From positions 1,970,001-2,034,000 of the forward strand of contig NC_007964.1 in NCBI RefSeq assembly GCF_000013885.1: 64,000 nucleotides of DNA. The letters run 5' to 3'. Of the stretch, positions 16,116 to 24,915 are shown piece by piece. Each line of letters starts with the position of its first letter. Position 1 is the first letter of the stretch. The notes beneath the pieces were generated by a model. It was not told where the DNA came from, made no database searches, and saw only the letters and a program-made list of their open reading frames with translations. The position numbers were made by a program, and so were the translations under genes. Source of the stretch: Nitrobacter hamburgensis X14. Lineage in GTDB: Bacteria; Pseudomonadota; Alphaproteobacteria; Rhizobiales; Xanthobacteraceae.

Positions 16116-17474
16116 ATGACCGGCCGGAGCTGTCTGACCATTGTGCTTGCCGCTGGCGAGGGGACGCGGATGCGCTCATCGTTGCCGAAAGTGCTGCATC
16201 CGGTGGCGGGGCAGACGCTGCTGGCGCATGTGTTGACGGCCGCGCCAAGCGGCCCGGGAACGTCGCTGGCGGCCGTTGTGGGCCCGGGCCATGAGGCGGT
16301 GGCCGATGAAGCGAGGCACGTGCGGCCGGACGTTATGACGTTCGTCCAGCACGAGCGTCTCGGGACCGCGCACGCCGTGCTCGCGGCGCGCGAGGCCATC
16401 GCCCGCGGCGCCGACGATCTGGTGATCGCGTTCGGCGACACGCCGCTGATCTCGGCCGATACGCTCGCGCGGATGCGGGCGCCGTTACAGGCTGGCGCGT
16501 CGCTCGTCGTCCTCGGCTTCCATGCCGCCGATCCCACCGGGTACGGCCGGCTGATCGTGGACAATGGCCGGCTGACGGCGATCCGCGAGCAGGCGGACGC
16601 AAGCGCTGACGAACGTAGCATCACGCTCTGCAATGCCGGCGTCATGGCGTTCGACGGCAAGACGGCGCTGCAAATCATTGAAAAAATCGGCAACGCCAAC
16701 AGCAAGGGCGAATACTATCTCACCGACGCCGTCAGTATCGTCCGGGAGTCCGGTCTGACGGCAGCGGTGATCGAAACCAGCGAGGATGAGGTGCGCGGCA
16801 TCAACACCAAGGCTCAACTGGCCGAGGCCGAACAGGTCATGCAGGCGCGGCTGCGCAAGGAGGCGCTCGATGCCGGCGTGACGATGGTGGCCCCCGACAC
16901 GGTTTTCCTCGCCGCCGACACCTCGTTCGGCAAGGACGTGACCATCGAGCCATACGTGGTGATCGGACCCGGCGTGACCATCGCTGACGGCGCCGTGATC
17001 CACTCGTTCTCCCACCTCGTGCAGGCGTCGATCGGCAGGAATGCGTCGGTTGGTCCCTACGCGCGGTTACGACCGGGAACGTCGCTGGGCGAGGGCGCGC
17101 GGGTCGGAAACTTCGTCGAGACCAAGGCCGCCGTTCTCGAAGCCGGGGCCAAGGTCAATCACCTGACCTATGTCGGCGATGCCCATATCGGCGCCAATGC
17201 CAACATCGGGGCGGGCACCATCACCTGCAACTACGATGGCTTCGGCAAGTATCGCACCGAGATCGGCGAGGGCGCTTTCGTCGGCTCCAATTCGTCGCTG
17301 GTCGCGCCGGTGAAGATCGGCGCCGGCGCCTATGTGGGATCGGGTTCGGTCGTCACGCGAAACGTGCCGGACGACGCGCTTGCGGTCGGGCGCGGCCAGC
17401 AGACCGTGCGCGAGGGTTGGGCCAGACGCTTCCGCGAAATGAAGCTGCTCGCCAAAAAGCCGAAGACCGGTTGA
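16116..17474 (+). CDS. glmU: Bifunctional UDP-GlcNAc pyrophosphorylase / glucosamine-1-phosphate acetyltransferase
   Basis: Makes UDP-N-acetylglucosamine for peptidoglycan and lipopolysaccharide. 452 residues. The N-terminal uridyltransferase domain shows LAAGEGTRMRSSLPKVLHPV with the nucleotide loop and its Lys, then FGDTPLIS and NAGVMAF. The C-terminal left-handed beta-helix (about 250-445) has hexapeptide repeats, GNFVETKAAVLE, NHLTYVGDAHIG and GAGTITCNYDG, the acetyltransferase site. Single gene, divergent from the SPOR-like gene. Confidence 0.97.
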   Translation: MTGRSCLTIVLAAGEGTRMRSSLPKVLHPVAGQTLLAHVLTAAPSGPGTSLAAVVGPGHEAVADEARHVRPDVMTFVQHERLGTAHAVLAAREAIARGADDLVIAFGDTPLISADTLARMRAPLQAGASLVVLGFHAADPTGYGRLIVDNGRLTAIREQADASADERSITLCNAGVMAFDGKTALQIIEKIGNANSKGEYYLTDAVSIVRESGLTAAVIETSEDEVRGINTKAQLAEAEQVMQARLRKEALDAGVTMVAPDTVFLAADTSFGKDVTIEPYVVIGPGVTIADGAVIHSFSHLVQASIGRNASVGPYARLRPGTSLGEGARVGNFVETKAAVLEAGAKVNHLTYVGDAHIGANANIGAGTITCNYDGFGKYRTEIGEGAFVGSNSSLVAPVKIGAGAYVGSGSVVTRNVPDDALAVGRGQQTVREGWARRFREMKLLAKKPKTG

Positions 17475-17507
17475 GGGGGCGACCGATCCGTCCCGAGAAC
17501 CGAAGAC

Positions 17508-17738
17508 TCATTCTTCCTCGAATTCGGAAAACATCGCCCGCGTCAGGCGCCAGCCGCGCGGCTTTGCCCGCTGCGGCTTCTCGTCGGATTTATGCCGGAT
17601 AATCTTTGGCTTCGCGGCGGTGCTGCGGAACGGCGGCGGCCAGTTCGCGAGGCGCGACGGCTTTTGTTCGAGCGATCGCGTCGGCGTCGCGGAAAAGCGG
17701 TGCACCCCGGTGCCTTTAGGATCGCGCGTGTTGCTCAC
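17508..17738 (-). CDS. Small basic protein, unknown function
   Basis: 76 residues from a GTG at 17738. The start is supported by AGGAGG nine bases upstream; an ATG at 17729 region is in another frame. Rich in Arg, Lys and Pro, with a C-terminal PRGWRLTRAMFSEFEEE that looks conserved. No known domain. Convergent with glmU. Confidence 0.6.
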   Translation of the reverse strand: MSNTRDPKGTGVHRFSATPTRSLEQKPSRLANWPPPFRSTAAKPKIIRHKSDEKPQRAKPRGWRLTRAMFSEFEEE

Positions 17739-17819
17739 GTTCCATGACCTCCTGTCATGGAAGCTTTCGGCATAAACGTTGCGCGTTCGTTAAAGTGATG
17801 CTGCAAAGTCGAACGGTGG

Positions 17820-18368
17820 ATGGCAGGGCATCCAATGGATGCGTCCCGCCGATTGACGAGTCGTACGATCCGCTCGGCACCGGATACGGCCATAGCTGCT
17901 TCGATAGCTCTAACTGCCGTTGTCTCTGCCCAAGAGCCAAAAGCCGTTAAGATTGTCAAAGTCGCGCAATCGTTCAACGATACCGCGCTTTACGAAGTGA
18001 AGAACGACGGCACTGTGTTAATCGATCGGGACGAAGTCGAAGCGCTCGCAGCGAGCAAGCAAAACGCCGTGCTCTTGCCTCAGGCTCAAGTCATGCGGGC
18101 AATCGGTCTGGCAATCCGTGACGGCAACTGGAAAGCCATGGATTACGCGCACGACTCAAGCACTGGGCACATTGTCAGCGAACTGAAATCAGGGCCGGCC
18201 GGAACGACGGCCGGAGAATCAGCCGATGAAAATCGCCATCAACACGACAATGGTAGCCACGGTCGCTGTAGCGATCATCCCTATCTTGACGAAAGTTTTA
18301 AACTGCTGCTCGTGCGCCGGATAATCCATTCCGTCCGCCGTCGTGAATATCATTTCGCTATGATCTGA
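17820..18368 (+). CDS. Hypothetical protein, possibly exported; 3' part doubtful
   Basis: 182 codons from the ATG at 17820 (alternative 17835). Residues 25-40 are hydrophobic and end AVVSAQEP, like a signal peptide. Residues 40-110 look genuine (VAQSFNDTALYEVKNDG, then RDEVEALAAS). From about residue 134 the composition becomes odd, and this part runs antisense to the well-supported oxidase subunit IV gene. Either the two genes overlap head-on or the real stop has been lost. Moderate to low confidence. Confidence 0.4.
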   Translation: MAGHPMDASRRLTSRTIRSAPDTAIAASIALTAVVSAQEPKAVKIVKVAQSFNDTALYEVKNDGTVLIDRDEVEALAASKQNAVLLPQAQVMRAIGLAIRDGNWKAMDYAHDSSTGHIVSELKSGPAGTTAGESADENRHQHDNGSHGRCSDHPYLDESFKLLLVRRIIHSVRRREYHFAMI

Positions 18369-18371
18369 CAT
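18219..18371 (-). CDS. aa3-type cytochrome c oxidase subunit IV (small subunit)
   Basis: 50 residues. The N-terminus MSDHSEMIFTTADGMDYPAH matches the conserved cytoplasmic segment (TTADGxDYPAHE) of the alphaproteobacterial subunit IV family, followed by one membrane helix (about 28-48). GGAGG stands six bases before the ATG at 18371. It is an accessory, single-helix subunit of the aa3 oxidase in the inner membrane, here encoded away from any cox operon, as is usual in the group. Confidence 0.85.
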   Translation of the reverse strand: MSDHSEMIFTTADGMDYPAHEQQFKTFVKIGMIATATVATIVVLMAIFIG

Positions 18372-18698
18372 GTCAAGCCTCCCATGGTAGGGTTGATCTT
18401 GCCTTGAAAGATTAGCGCAATCTCCATTGCTGTCGATCCTTCGGCGCGTCACGATCATGTGACGCGTTTGGGTAATGCAATAAAGCGGCCTCGATCCCTG
18501 ACCAGTCTCAAATCACCTGACGACGGACAGTTGGCCGGGATCAGTGTGGAGAGTTGTGGCCGTTTGTCCTAAACAACACCGCCGGCCGGCATCTGGGGGT
18601 GCCGGTTGGCTATTCCAAAAGTGGGGAGGGGAAGCGGGGAAGCCTACTTTCACGCTTCAAGAAAAGTGCGATTACTTCAATATGTTATTGCAATAATT
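18372..18698. other. 327-bp gap without a supported gene
   Basis: Lies between the oxidase subunit and tRNA-Asn. No coding frame or strong hairpin apart from a short GC inverted repeat near 18580-18610. Confidence 0.55.
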
Positions 18699-18773
18699 TG
18701 GCTCCCCGGGCTGGATTCGAACCAGCGACCATTCGATTAACAGTCGAATGCTCTACCGCTGAGCTACCAGGGA
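18699..18773 (-). tRNA. tRNA-Asn (anticodon GTT)
   Basis: 75 bases with encoded CCA. The acceptor stem TCCCTGG pairs with CCGGGGA (one G-T), discriminator G. The anticodon loop is CTGTTAA. The T-arm contains GGTTCGAATCC. Reads AAC and AAT. Confidence 0.97.
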
Positions 18774-19033
18774 ACAGGCGAAAATATCTTCGCGGTGCCA
18801 GCCTATAACAAAGCCTCGGACGCTTGCAAAGCGGCAAATGGGCACTCCCTCGACAGGGACGGGCGGTCGGATCGGATTTCGCCCGCAGGATGATCCAGCA
18901 CTTTCTGCAACCGACGGAAAATACTGCGACAAATGCGACGGCGGGTGATGCCTGTTCCAGCAAACGCTTGCATCGACGATGGGGGTGCCCTAGTCCTCCC
19001 GGAATCTATTGCACGGGTGAGGGATTATCTCCG

Positions 19034-19699
19034 ATGTCTGACTTTTCGACCGCTCGCGGAAAAATGGTTGATGGTCAGGTGCGCCCCAGCGACGTCACCG
19101 ATCTTAGAATCATCGACGCCATGCTGGCGCTGCCGCGTGAGGTTTTCGTTCCCGAAGATCGCCGGGCGCTGGCTTACCTGGATCTCGATCTGGACGTCAG
19201 CGAAAAGGGCGCGCCGAAGCGGTATCTGATCAAGCCCATGGTCGTCGCAAAGATGATGCAGGCTGCCGACATCAAGAGCACCGACAACGTCCTCGTGGTG
19301 GGCTGCGCAACCGGATACTCTGCGGCGCTGGCGGCGAAACTCGCGGATCGGGTGACGGCGACCGAAAGCGACCCGGCCCTGGCGGCGAAAGCGGCCGGCA
19401 TTCTTGCGACGCTCGGCCTCGGCCATGTGACCGTCGTCACCGCCGCGGCGTCCAAAGGAGCGCCCGTCAATGCGCCCTATGACGTTATTATTCTGGAGGG
19501 CGCGACCGAGGTCGTTCCGGACCTGCTCAACCGGCAGCTCGGCGCCGAAGGGCGTCTGGTCGGCGTGTTCGCCATGAGCCGCGCGCAACGGGCGGTCATC
19601 GTCACGCATTCGCATTCCGATTTCGGACACAGAGATCTCTTCGATGCGTCGGTCCCGGTCTTGCCCGGGCTGGAGCGGCCGGCAGCTTTTATTTTTTAA
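19034..19699 (+). CDS. Protein-L-isoaspartate O-methyltransferase family protein
   Basis: 221 residues from the ATG at 19034. N-terminal MVDGQVRPSDVTD and the SAM-binding glycine loop VVGCATGYSAALAAKL near residue 88 mark the Pcm family. The C-terminal half retains DVIILEGATEVVPDLLNRQL. This is the divergent alphaproteobacterial branch and is distinct from the canonical pcm further on (24916). The substrate is not known; repair of isoaspartate is only inferred from the family. It stands upstream of tatA with a 176-base gap. Confidence 0.8.
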   Translation: MSDFSTARGKMVDGQVRPSDVTDLRIIDAMLALPREVFVPEDRRALAYLDLDLDVSEKGAPKRYLIKPMVVAKMMQAADIKSTDNVLVVGCATGYSAALAAKLADRVTATESDPALAAKAAGILATLGLGHVTVVTAAASKGAPVNAPYDVIILEGATEVVPDLLNRQLGAEGRLVGVFAMSRAQRAVIVTHSHSDFGHRDLFDASVPVLPGLERPAAFIF

Positions 19700-19875
19700 C
19701 GAGTCGGTTAGGAATCCGCTCCTGTTTCGGCGCTCTTCCTAACCAATCTAAAGTCAGAGGTTACCGGGTCCTTTTGATACCCGCTGGGGCCGAAATCCTT
19801 GTTTTCGTCGCCCCCCGAGCCTACCTTCCGTACAGCTTCGGCCGGACGCCGGCCGCCGATTTGGAGGATTGCAGG

Positions 19876-20115
19876 ATGGGTTCACTGAGCATCTGGCACT
19901 GGATCGTGGTGATCGCGGTGATCCTGCTGCTGTTTGGCCGCGGCAAGATTTCCGACCTGATGGGCGACGTCGCGCAGGGCATCAAGGCCTTCAAGAAGGG
20001 CATGCAGGACGATGAGAAGACTGCGGAAAAACCCGAACCCGTGAAGACGATCGATCACAACGCGCCGGCTCCCGGCGCGAGCCGGTCCGACGTCGGCAGC
20101 AAGACGACGGTCTGA
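19876..20115 (+). CDS. tatA: Sec-independent translocase subunit TatA
   Basis: 79 residues from the ATG at 19876, with GGAGG nine bases upstream. One N-terminal membrane helix (SIWHWIVVIAVILLLFG), the FGRGKISDLMGDVAQGIKAF hinge and amphipathic helix, then a charged tail. Forms the pore of the twin-arginine translocase, which exports folded cofactor proteins. First gene of tatABC. Confidence 0.95.
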   Translation: MGSLSIWHWIVVIAVILLLFGRGKISDLMGDVAQGIKAFKKGMQDDEKTAEKPEPVKTIDHNAPAPGASRSDVGSKTTV

Positions 20116-20297
20116 CGCGGCACGGCCGCGAAGTCGCGAATCCGCAGAAATGAAGCGAGAGCGGGAGACGGCAGGGCTGTCGAAGCGCGTTGATCACGGC
20201 GGCGGCTTGCGGCAAACGCTGGAGTCCGGCTTTGATTCAAAAGCTGGCCCGGGTGCGTCGCGGAACCGGCGTAAACCTCGCGTGAGCGGAAAGTTTC

Positions 20298-20834
20298 ATG
20301 TTCGACATCGGGTGGAGTGAACTGGTCGTCATCGCGGTCGTCGCGCTGATCGCCATCGGCCCGAAAGAGTTGCCGGGCGTGCTGCGCATGGTCGGGCAGT
20401 GGATGGGCAAGGCGCGCAGGATGGCCGCCGAATTCCAGGGCCAGTTCAACGAGGCGATGCGCGAGGCCGACATGGCCGAGCTGAAGAAATCCTTCGACGA
20501 GGTGCGCGACGCCACCAGTGGCCTGACCAGTGGCAACCTGATGACCAAGCTGACCGACTCGCTCGGCGAGCCGCCAAAGCTTGAGGATCTCGACAAGCCC
20601 GCAGCCAACAGGCCCGCAGCCGATATGTCTGCCGCGTCTGCCAACGACGTTCCGGCAAGCGGATCGATCGCACCGGAGGCCGCGATCCCCAAGACCGGGA
20701 CGGAGGCGGACGCCAAGGCCCTCGCATCCGAGCCGCTGGCGATCACGCCCGAATTCCAGCACGCCACGCCCGAGCCGGCTCCGGCTACGCACGAGACGCC
20801 GCACGAGGCAGTCAAGGACGCCAAAGCGTCATGA
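20298..20834 (+). CDS. tatB: Sec-independent translocase subunit TatB
   Basis: 178 residues. MFDIGWSELVVIAVVALIAI and GPKELPGVLRMVGQW give the membrane helix and the conserved GPKELP hinge of TatB, followed by a long amphipathic helix and an Ala/Pro-rich tail. TatB works with TatC in signal-peptide recognition. Its stop overlaps the tatC start by four bases (ATGA). Confidence 0.96.
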   Translation: MFDIGWSELVVIAVVALIAIGPKELPGVLRMVGQWMGKARRMAAEFQGQFNEAMREADMAELKKSFDEVRDATSGLTSGNLMTKLTDSLGEPPKLEDLDKPAANRPAADMSAASANDVPASGSIAPEAAIPKTGTEADAKALASEPLAITPEFQHATPEPAPATHETPHEAVKDAKAS

Positions 20835-21679
20835 GCTCCGAAGACATCGAGGCCAGCGAGGCCCCCCTGATGGATCACCTGATCGAACTGCGCTCGCGGC
20901 TGATCAAGGCGCTGGTCGGCTTCGGTATCGCATTTATCTTGTGCTTCTTCTTCGCCAAGCAGATCTACAACGTGCTGGTATGGCCGTTCGTCTGGGTCGC
21001 GGGGCCGGAGAACTCGAAGTTCATCTACACCGCGCTGCTCGAATATTTCATCACCCAACTGAAGCTCGCGCTGTTCGGCGCCGGCTTCATCTCGTTTCCG
21101 ATCGTGGCGACGCAAATCTACAAGTTCGTGGCGCCCGGCCTCTACAAGCACGAGCGCAACGCGTTCCTGCCGTACCTGATCGCGACCCCGGCGTTCTTCG
21201 TGTTTGGCGCGCTGGTGGTCTATTTCGTGGTGCTGCCGATGATCGTACGGTTCTCGCTCGGCATGCAGCAGCTCTCCGGTCCTGAAACCGCGCAAATCCA
21301 GTTGCTCCCCAAAGTCGGCGAATATCTGTCGCTGACGATGTCGCTGATCTTCGCCTTCGGCATCGCCTTCCAGTTGCCGGTGATCCTGACGCTGCTCGGC
21401 CGGATCGGCGTCGTCACCTCGAAAATGCTGCGCGAAAAGCGCCGCTATTTCATCGTCGTCGCCTTCATCATCGCCGCGGTGCTGACGCCGCCCGACGTGC
21501 TCAGCCAGGCGTCGCTGGCGCTGCCGCTGCTCCTGCTTTACGAAGGCTCGATCGTCGCTGTATCCATCGTCGAGAAGAGCGCCGCCAAGGCCACCGCTGC
21601 AAAGGCCACCGCCGCCAAGGGCGCGCAGCCGCCACCGCCCGACGGCACGCCACCACCGGCGGAAAACCCGGCGGAGTAG
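20831..21679 (+). CDS. tatC: Sec-independent translocase subunit TatC
   Basis: 282 residues with six membrane helices. Signature segments: MDHLIELRSRLIKAL at the N-terminus, the periplasmic AGPENSKFIYTALLEYF and the Glu-containing LPKVGEYLSLT. The C-terminal tail carries an AKATAAKATAAKG repeat and proline runs. TatC binds twin-arginine signal peptides. Last gene of tatABC; a short mobile-type repeat separates it from serS. Confidence 0.97.
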   Translation: MSSEDIEASEAPLMDHLIELRSRLIKALVGFGIAFILCFFFAKQIYNVLVWPFVWVAGPENSKFIYTALLEYFITQLKLALFGAGFISFPIVATQIYKFVAPGLYKHERNAFLPYLIATPAFFVFGALVVYFVVLPMIVRFSLGMQQLSGPETAQIQLLPKVGEYLSLTMSLIFAFGIAFQLPVILTLLGRIGVVTSKMLREKRRYFIVVAFIIAAVLTPPDVLSQASLALPLLLLYEGSIVAVSIVEKSAAKATAAKATAAKGAQPPPPDGTPPPAENPAE

Positions 21680-21727
21680 GGCCGTATCGGGTCGGTTTTA
21701 ATTGCTAATATCGCCGCGATTCCCGCC

Positions 21728-21828
21728 GTCATCGTCCGCGATAGCGGACGATCCAGTATTCAGGACCGCCAGACGGTTTCCAATCGCACCCATTCGGGGT
21801 ACTGGATGCCCGCTTTCGCGGGCATGAC
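21728..21828. repeat. 101-bp MITE-like element with long inverted ends
   Basis: The left end GTCATCGTCCGCGATAGCGG continues to CGATCCAGTA; the right end, read on the other strand, is GTCATGCCCGCGAAAGCGGG and then CATCCAGTA. The inverted ends are about 29 bases long and each also folds on itself. No coding capacity. It lies between tatC and serS. Confidence 0.85.
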
Positions 21829-21864
21829 AGCGCCCTGTGAATTTCGCCTTGGGACTTCACCTCC

Positions 21865-23277
21865 ATGCACGACATCAAAGCGATCCGCGACAACCCCGCA
21901 GCCTTCGATGCCGCGCTGAAGCGGCGGGGGCTTGCGCCGCTGTCGTCGTCACTGCTCGCAATCGACGAGAAACGCCGCGCTGCGATTCTGGCGTCGGAGC
22001 AGGCGCAGGCGCGCCGCAACGCGGCTTCGAAGGAAATCGGCGAGGCCAAGAAGGCGAAGGACGAGGCGCGCGCCGCGAAGCTGATGGCGGAAGTCGCCGA
22101 ACTCAAGACCTCCATGCCCGAGATGGACGCGGCGGCGAAAGCGGCCGACGAGAAGCTGAGAAAGGCGCTTGCCGAAATTCCGAACCTGCCGCTCGACGAG
22201 GTGCCCGATGGTACTGATGAGCACGGCAACATCCAGCATCATGTGTTCGGCAAGAAACGCGACTATGCGTTTACGCCGAAGCCGCATGAGGATCTCGGCG
22301 GCGCGCTCGGCGACATGGATTTCGAGGCGGCGGCAAAATTGTCCGGCGCGCGCTTCGTGGTGCTGAAGCGGGGACTGGCGCGGCTCGAACGCGCCATCGG
22401 ACAATTCTTCCTCGACGTCCACACTGGCGAGCACGGTTATACCGAGGTCAATCCACCGCTTCTGGTGCGTGATGACGCCATGTTCGGCACAGCCCAGTTG
22501 CCGAAGTTTGCAGAGGATCAGTTTGATTTCATTAAAGACAGGACGATCTCCGAGCAACTTGAGCAAACAGTTGTCGAAATAGATCAGAGGAAGGTTAGGC
22601 CTGGTCATTTCGACATGGAGCAAAAGGTTACCCCGCTGTCGGCTCCAACACGCAAAGACAGACTTTGGCTCATCCCCACCGCCGAAGTCCCGCTCACCAA
22701 CCTCGTTCGCGAATCCATCCTCGATGAAAAAGAACTGCCGCTGCGCTTCACCGCGCTGACGCCGTGTTTTCGCGCCGAAGCGGGCGCCGCCGGGCGCGAC
22801 ACCCGCGGCATGATCCGCCAGCACCAATTCACCAAGGTCGAACTGGTCTCGATCACGACGCCGGAAACATCCAAGGACGAACACGAGCGGATGCTCTCCT
22901 GCGCCGAGGAAGTGCTGCGCCGGCTCGACCTGCATTACCGCGTGATGACGCTGTGCACCGGCGACATGGGCTTTGCCTCGCAAAAGACCTATGACATCGA
23001 GGTGTGGATGCCGGGACAGGGTGAGGGCGGTGCCTACCGAGAGATTTCGTCCTGCTCGGTGTGCGGCGATTTCCAGGCGCGGCGCATGGACGCGCGCTCG
23101 CGTGGCCCCGACGGCAAGCCACGCTTCGTTCATACGCTGAATGGCTCCGGCACCGCGGTCGGCCGCGCCCTGATCGCCGTGATGGAGACCTATCAGCAGG
23201 CCGATGGCTCCATCGCCGTGCCCGACGTGCTTTTGCCCTACATGGGCGGCCTCAAGGTGATTGCGAAAGGCTTGTAG
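21865..23277 (+). CDS. serS: Seryl-tRNA synthetase with an extra internal segment
   Basis: Class II synthetase charging tRNA-Ser. 470 residues against about 430 for the E. coli enzyme. An N-terminal coiled-coil arm (about 30-110), motif 1 around residues 190-200, motif 2 FRAEAGAAGRDTRGMIRQHQF near 310 and motif 3 NGSGTAVGRALIAVMET near 428 are present. Between KFAEDQF and WLIPTAEVPL (about residues 218-268) lies a segment of some 46 residues, where the E. coli enzyme has about 18. Its codons include AGG, ATA and ATT runs unlike the flanks. It is followed by surE. Confidence 0.95.
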   Translation: MHDIKAIRDNPAAFDAALKRRGLAPLSSSLLAIDEKRRAAILASEQAQARRNAASKEIGEAKKAKDEARAAKLMAEVAELKTSMPEMDAAAKAADEKLRKALAEIPNLPLDEVPDGTDEHGNIQHHVFGKKRDYAFTPKPHEDLGGALGDMDFEAAAKLSGARFVVLKRGLARLERAIGQFFLDVHTGEHGYTEVNPPLLVRDDAMFGTAQLPKFAEDQFDFIKDRTISEQLEQTVVEIDQRKVRPGHFDMEQKVTPLSAPTRKDRLWLIPTAEVPLTNLVRESILDEKELPLRFTALTPCFRAEAGAAGRDTRGMIRQHQFTKVELVSITTPETSKDEHERMLSCAEEVLRRLDLHYRVMTLCTGDMGFASQKTYDIEVWMPGQGEGGAYREISSCSVCGDFQARRMDARSRGPDGKPRFVHTLNGSGTAVGRALIAVMETYQQADGSIAVPDVLLPYMGGLKVIAKGL

Positions 23278-23393
23278 CGCGCAGGACCTCCGGCCTCGGA
23301 TTCGGCGGGTTTGCCAGGCTCGGCCGAGCCGGATAAGAGGTGTCCGAACGGCGCTAGGATCACTAGCAGCGGCCGAAAAAGGCAACTTCACGA

Positions 23394-24161
23394 ATGCGGA
23401 TTCTCTGTACCAACGACGACGGCATAAACGCGCCGGGCCTCGAGATCATCGAGCAAATTGCAAAGGACCTGTCCGACGATGTCTGGGTAGTTGCACCCGA
23501 GTACGATCAGTCCGGCGTCTCGCATTCGCTGTCGCTGAACGATCCGCTGCGGCTGCGCGAAATCGGACCACGTCATTTCGCGGTGAAGGGGACGCCGACC
23601 GATTGCGTGATCATGGGATCGCGGCACATCCTCGGCGAAAAGGGGCCGGATCTCGTACTCTCCGGCGTCAATCGGGGCCGCAACCTCGCCGAGGACGTGG
23701 TTTATTCCGGGACCATCGCAGGCGCTCTGGAGGGCACGATGCTCGGGCTGCCGTCGTTCGCGCTGTCGCAGGAATTCAGCATGGAGACTGGCGACAGGCC
23801 GGTGTGGGAAACCGCGCGCAAGTTCGGGCCGCAGATTCTCCGCAAGGTGATCGACGTCGGCATTCCCAAAAACACGGTGGTCAATATCAATTTCCCGGCC
23901 TGCGCGCCGGAGCAGGTGGTCGGGGTGCTGGTGACGCGGATGGGCAAGCGCAATCTCGGTTTCCTCAAGATCGACGAGCGCCGCGACGGCCGCGGCAACC
24001 CGTACTTCTGGATCGGATTCGAGAAGGCCGACGTCGTGGATACCCCGGCGGCGGGTACCGATCTCGCGGCGATAGCGGCGCGGTGCGTCTCAGTGACGCC
24101 GCTGCGGCTGGATCGCACCGATGATGCATTCGTCGAGGTCCTGACAGCGACCTTGAAGTAG
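23394..24161 (+). CDS. surE: 5'/3'-nucleotidase SurE
   Basis: 255 residues. The N-terminus RILCTNDDGINAPGL has the paired Asp residues that bind the metal, followed by PEYDQSGVSHSLSL and VLSGVNRGRNLAEDVVYSGT, with the conserved Ser and Asn. A phosphatase for nucleoside monophosphates, associated with stationary-phase survival. Normally the next genes are pcm and nlpD; here a reversed response-regulator gene is inserted before pcm. Confidence 0.96.
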   Translation: MRILCTNDDGINAPGLEIIEQIAKDLSDDVWVVAPEYDQSGVSHSLSLNDPLRLREIGPRHFAVKGTPTDCVIMGSRHILGEKGPDLVLSGVNRGRNLAEDVVYSGTIAGALEGTMLGLPSFALSQEFSMETGDRPVWETARKFGPQILRKVIDVGIPKNTVVNINFPACAPEQVVGVLVTRMGKRNLGFLKIDERRDGRGNPYFWIGFEKADVVDTPAAGTDLAAIAARCVSVTPLRLDRTDDAFVEVLTATLK

Positions 24162-24252
24162 GGCGCTCCGTCCCGTTCTCTTGCAGAGAGAATGATATGT
24201 CCGACGCGAAGCCACCGGCGATCTTGCCGCCGGCTGCAATTGCTCAGGCCAC

Positions 24253-24633
24253 TCAGGCTACAGCGCTGCCTTTGAGCGTGCGCTCGATCATGGCGGCGAG
24301 GCCCTCCATCTGGAAGGGTTTCTGCAACGCCGGACGGTCGCGATATTCGGGCGGCAGACCCTGCGTGCCATAGCCGGTTGCGAAGATGAAGGGCCGGTTG
24401 CGTGCCTCGATCACCTCGGCCACCGGGGAAATCAGCTTTCCGTTGACGTTGACGTCGAGGATGGCGATGTCAAAGTCCGTGGTCTGCGCGAGCTTGAGCG
24501 CTTGCTCGATCTCGCCGGCTTCGGCGGCGATGCTGTAGCCGAGCTCCTCCAGCATATCCGCGACCATCATGCGGATCATGGCCTCGTCCTCGACGAGGAA
24601 CACCGAGCCGCCGGGCGGCTTCGCTGGTACCAT
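24253..24633 (-). CDS. Single-domain response regulator
   Basis: 126 residues from the ATG at 24633: one receiver domain and no output domain. The acidic pocket is in VFLVEDEAMI, the phosphoacceptor Asp in FDIAILDVNVNG, the conserved Thr in FIFATGYG and the Lys in ALQKPFQ. Such proteins act by protein contact or as phosphate relays. No kinase is encoded nearby. It lies on the opposite strand, between surE and pcm, where related genomes usually have the two genes next to each other. Confidence 0.88.
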   Translation of the reverse strand: MVPAKPPGGSVFLVEDEAMIRMMVADMLEELGYSIAAEAGEIEQALKLAQTTDFDIAILDVNVNGKLISPVAEVIEARNRPFIFATGYGTQGLPPEYRDRPALQKPFQMEGLAAMIERTLKGSAVA

Positions 24634-24915
24634 GGTGGAAATCCCGATCCCTTGCCAAATTGCCAGCACAGAGTCGCAAATTACACGGCCGAAGGCAATG
24701 CGCGAAGCCGTCGCTGGCGCGAATGACAAGATATTGTCGGCCCGGTTGCAGCCGGCCGATGGATCTCCGGACCGCCTGAACTGGCGCGGCCGGCCCGTTC
24801 CGTCGCCGAACAAAAATTTGTCCCGCCGGATTGACCCGGCTGGCGATCCGCGCAGATTGCATCAACTTATCTTGATAACCGCTGTGGCCAAACGCCAGCG
24901 CTTCAGAGTTCGCCC

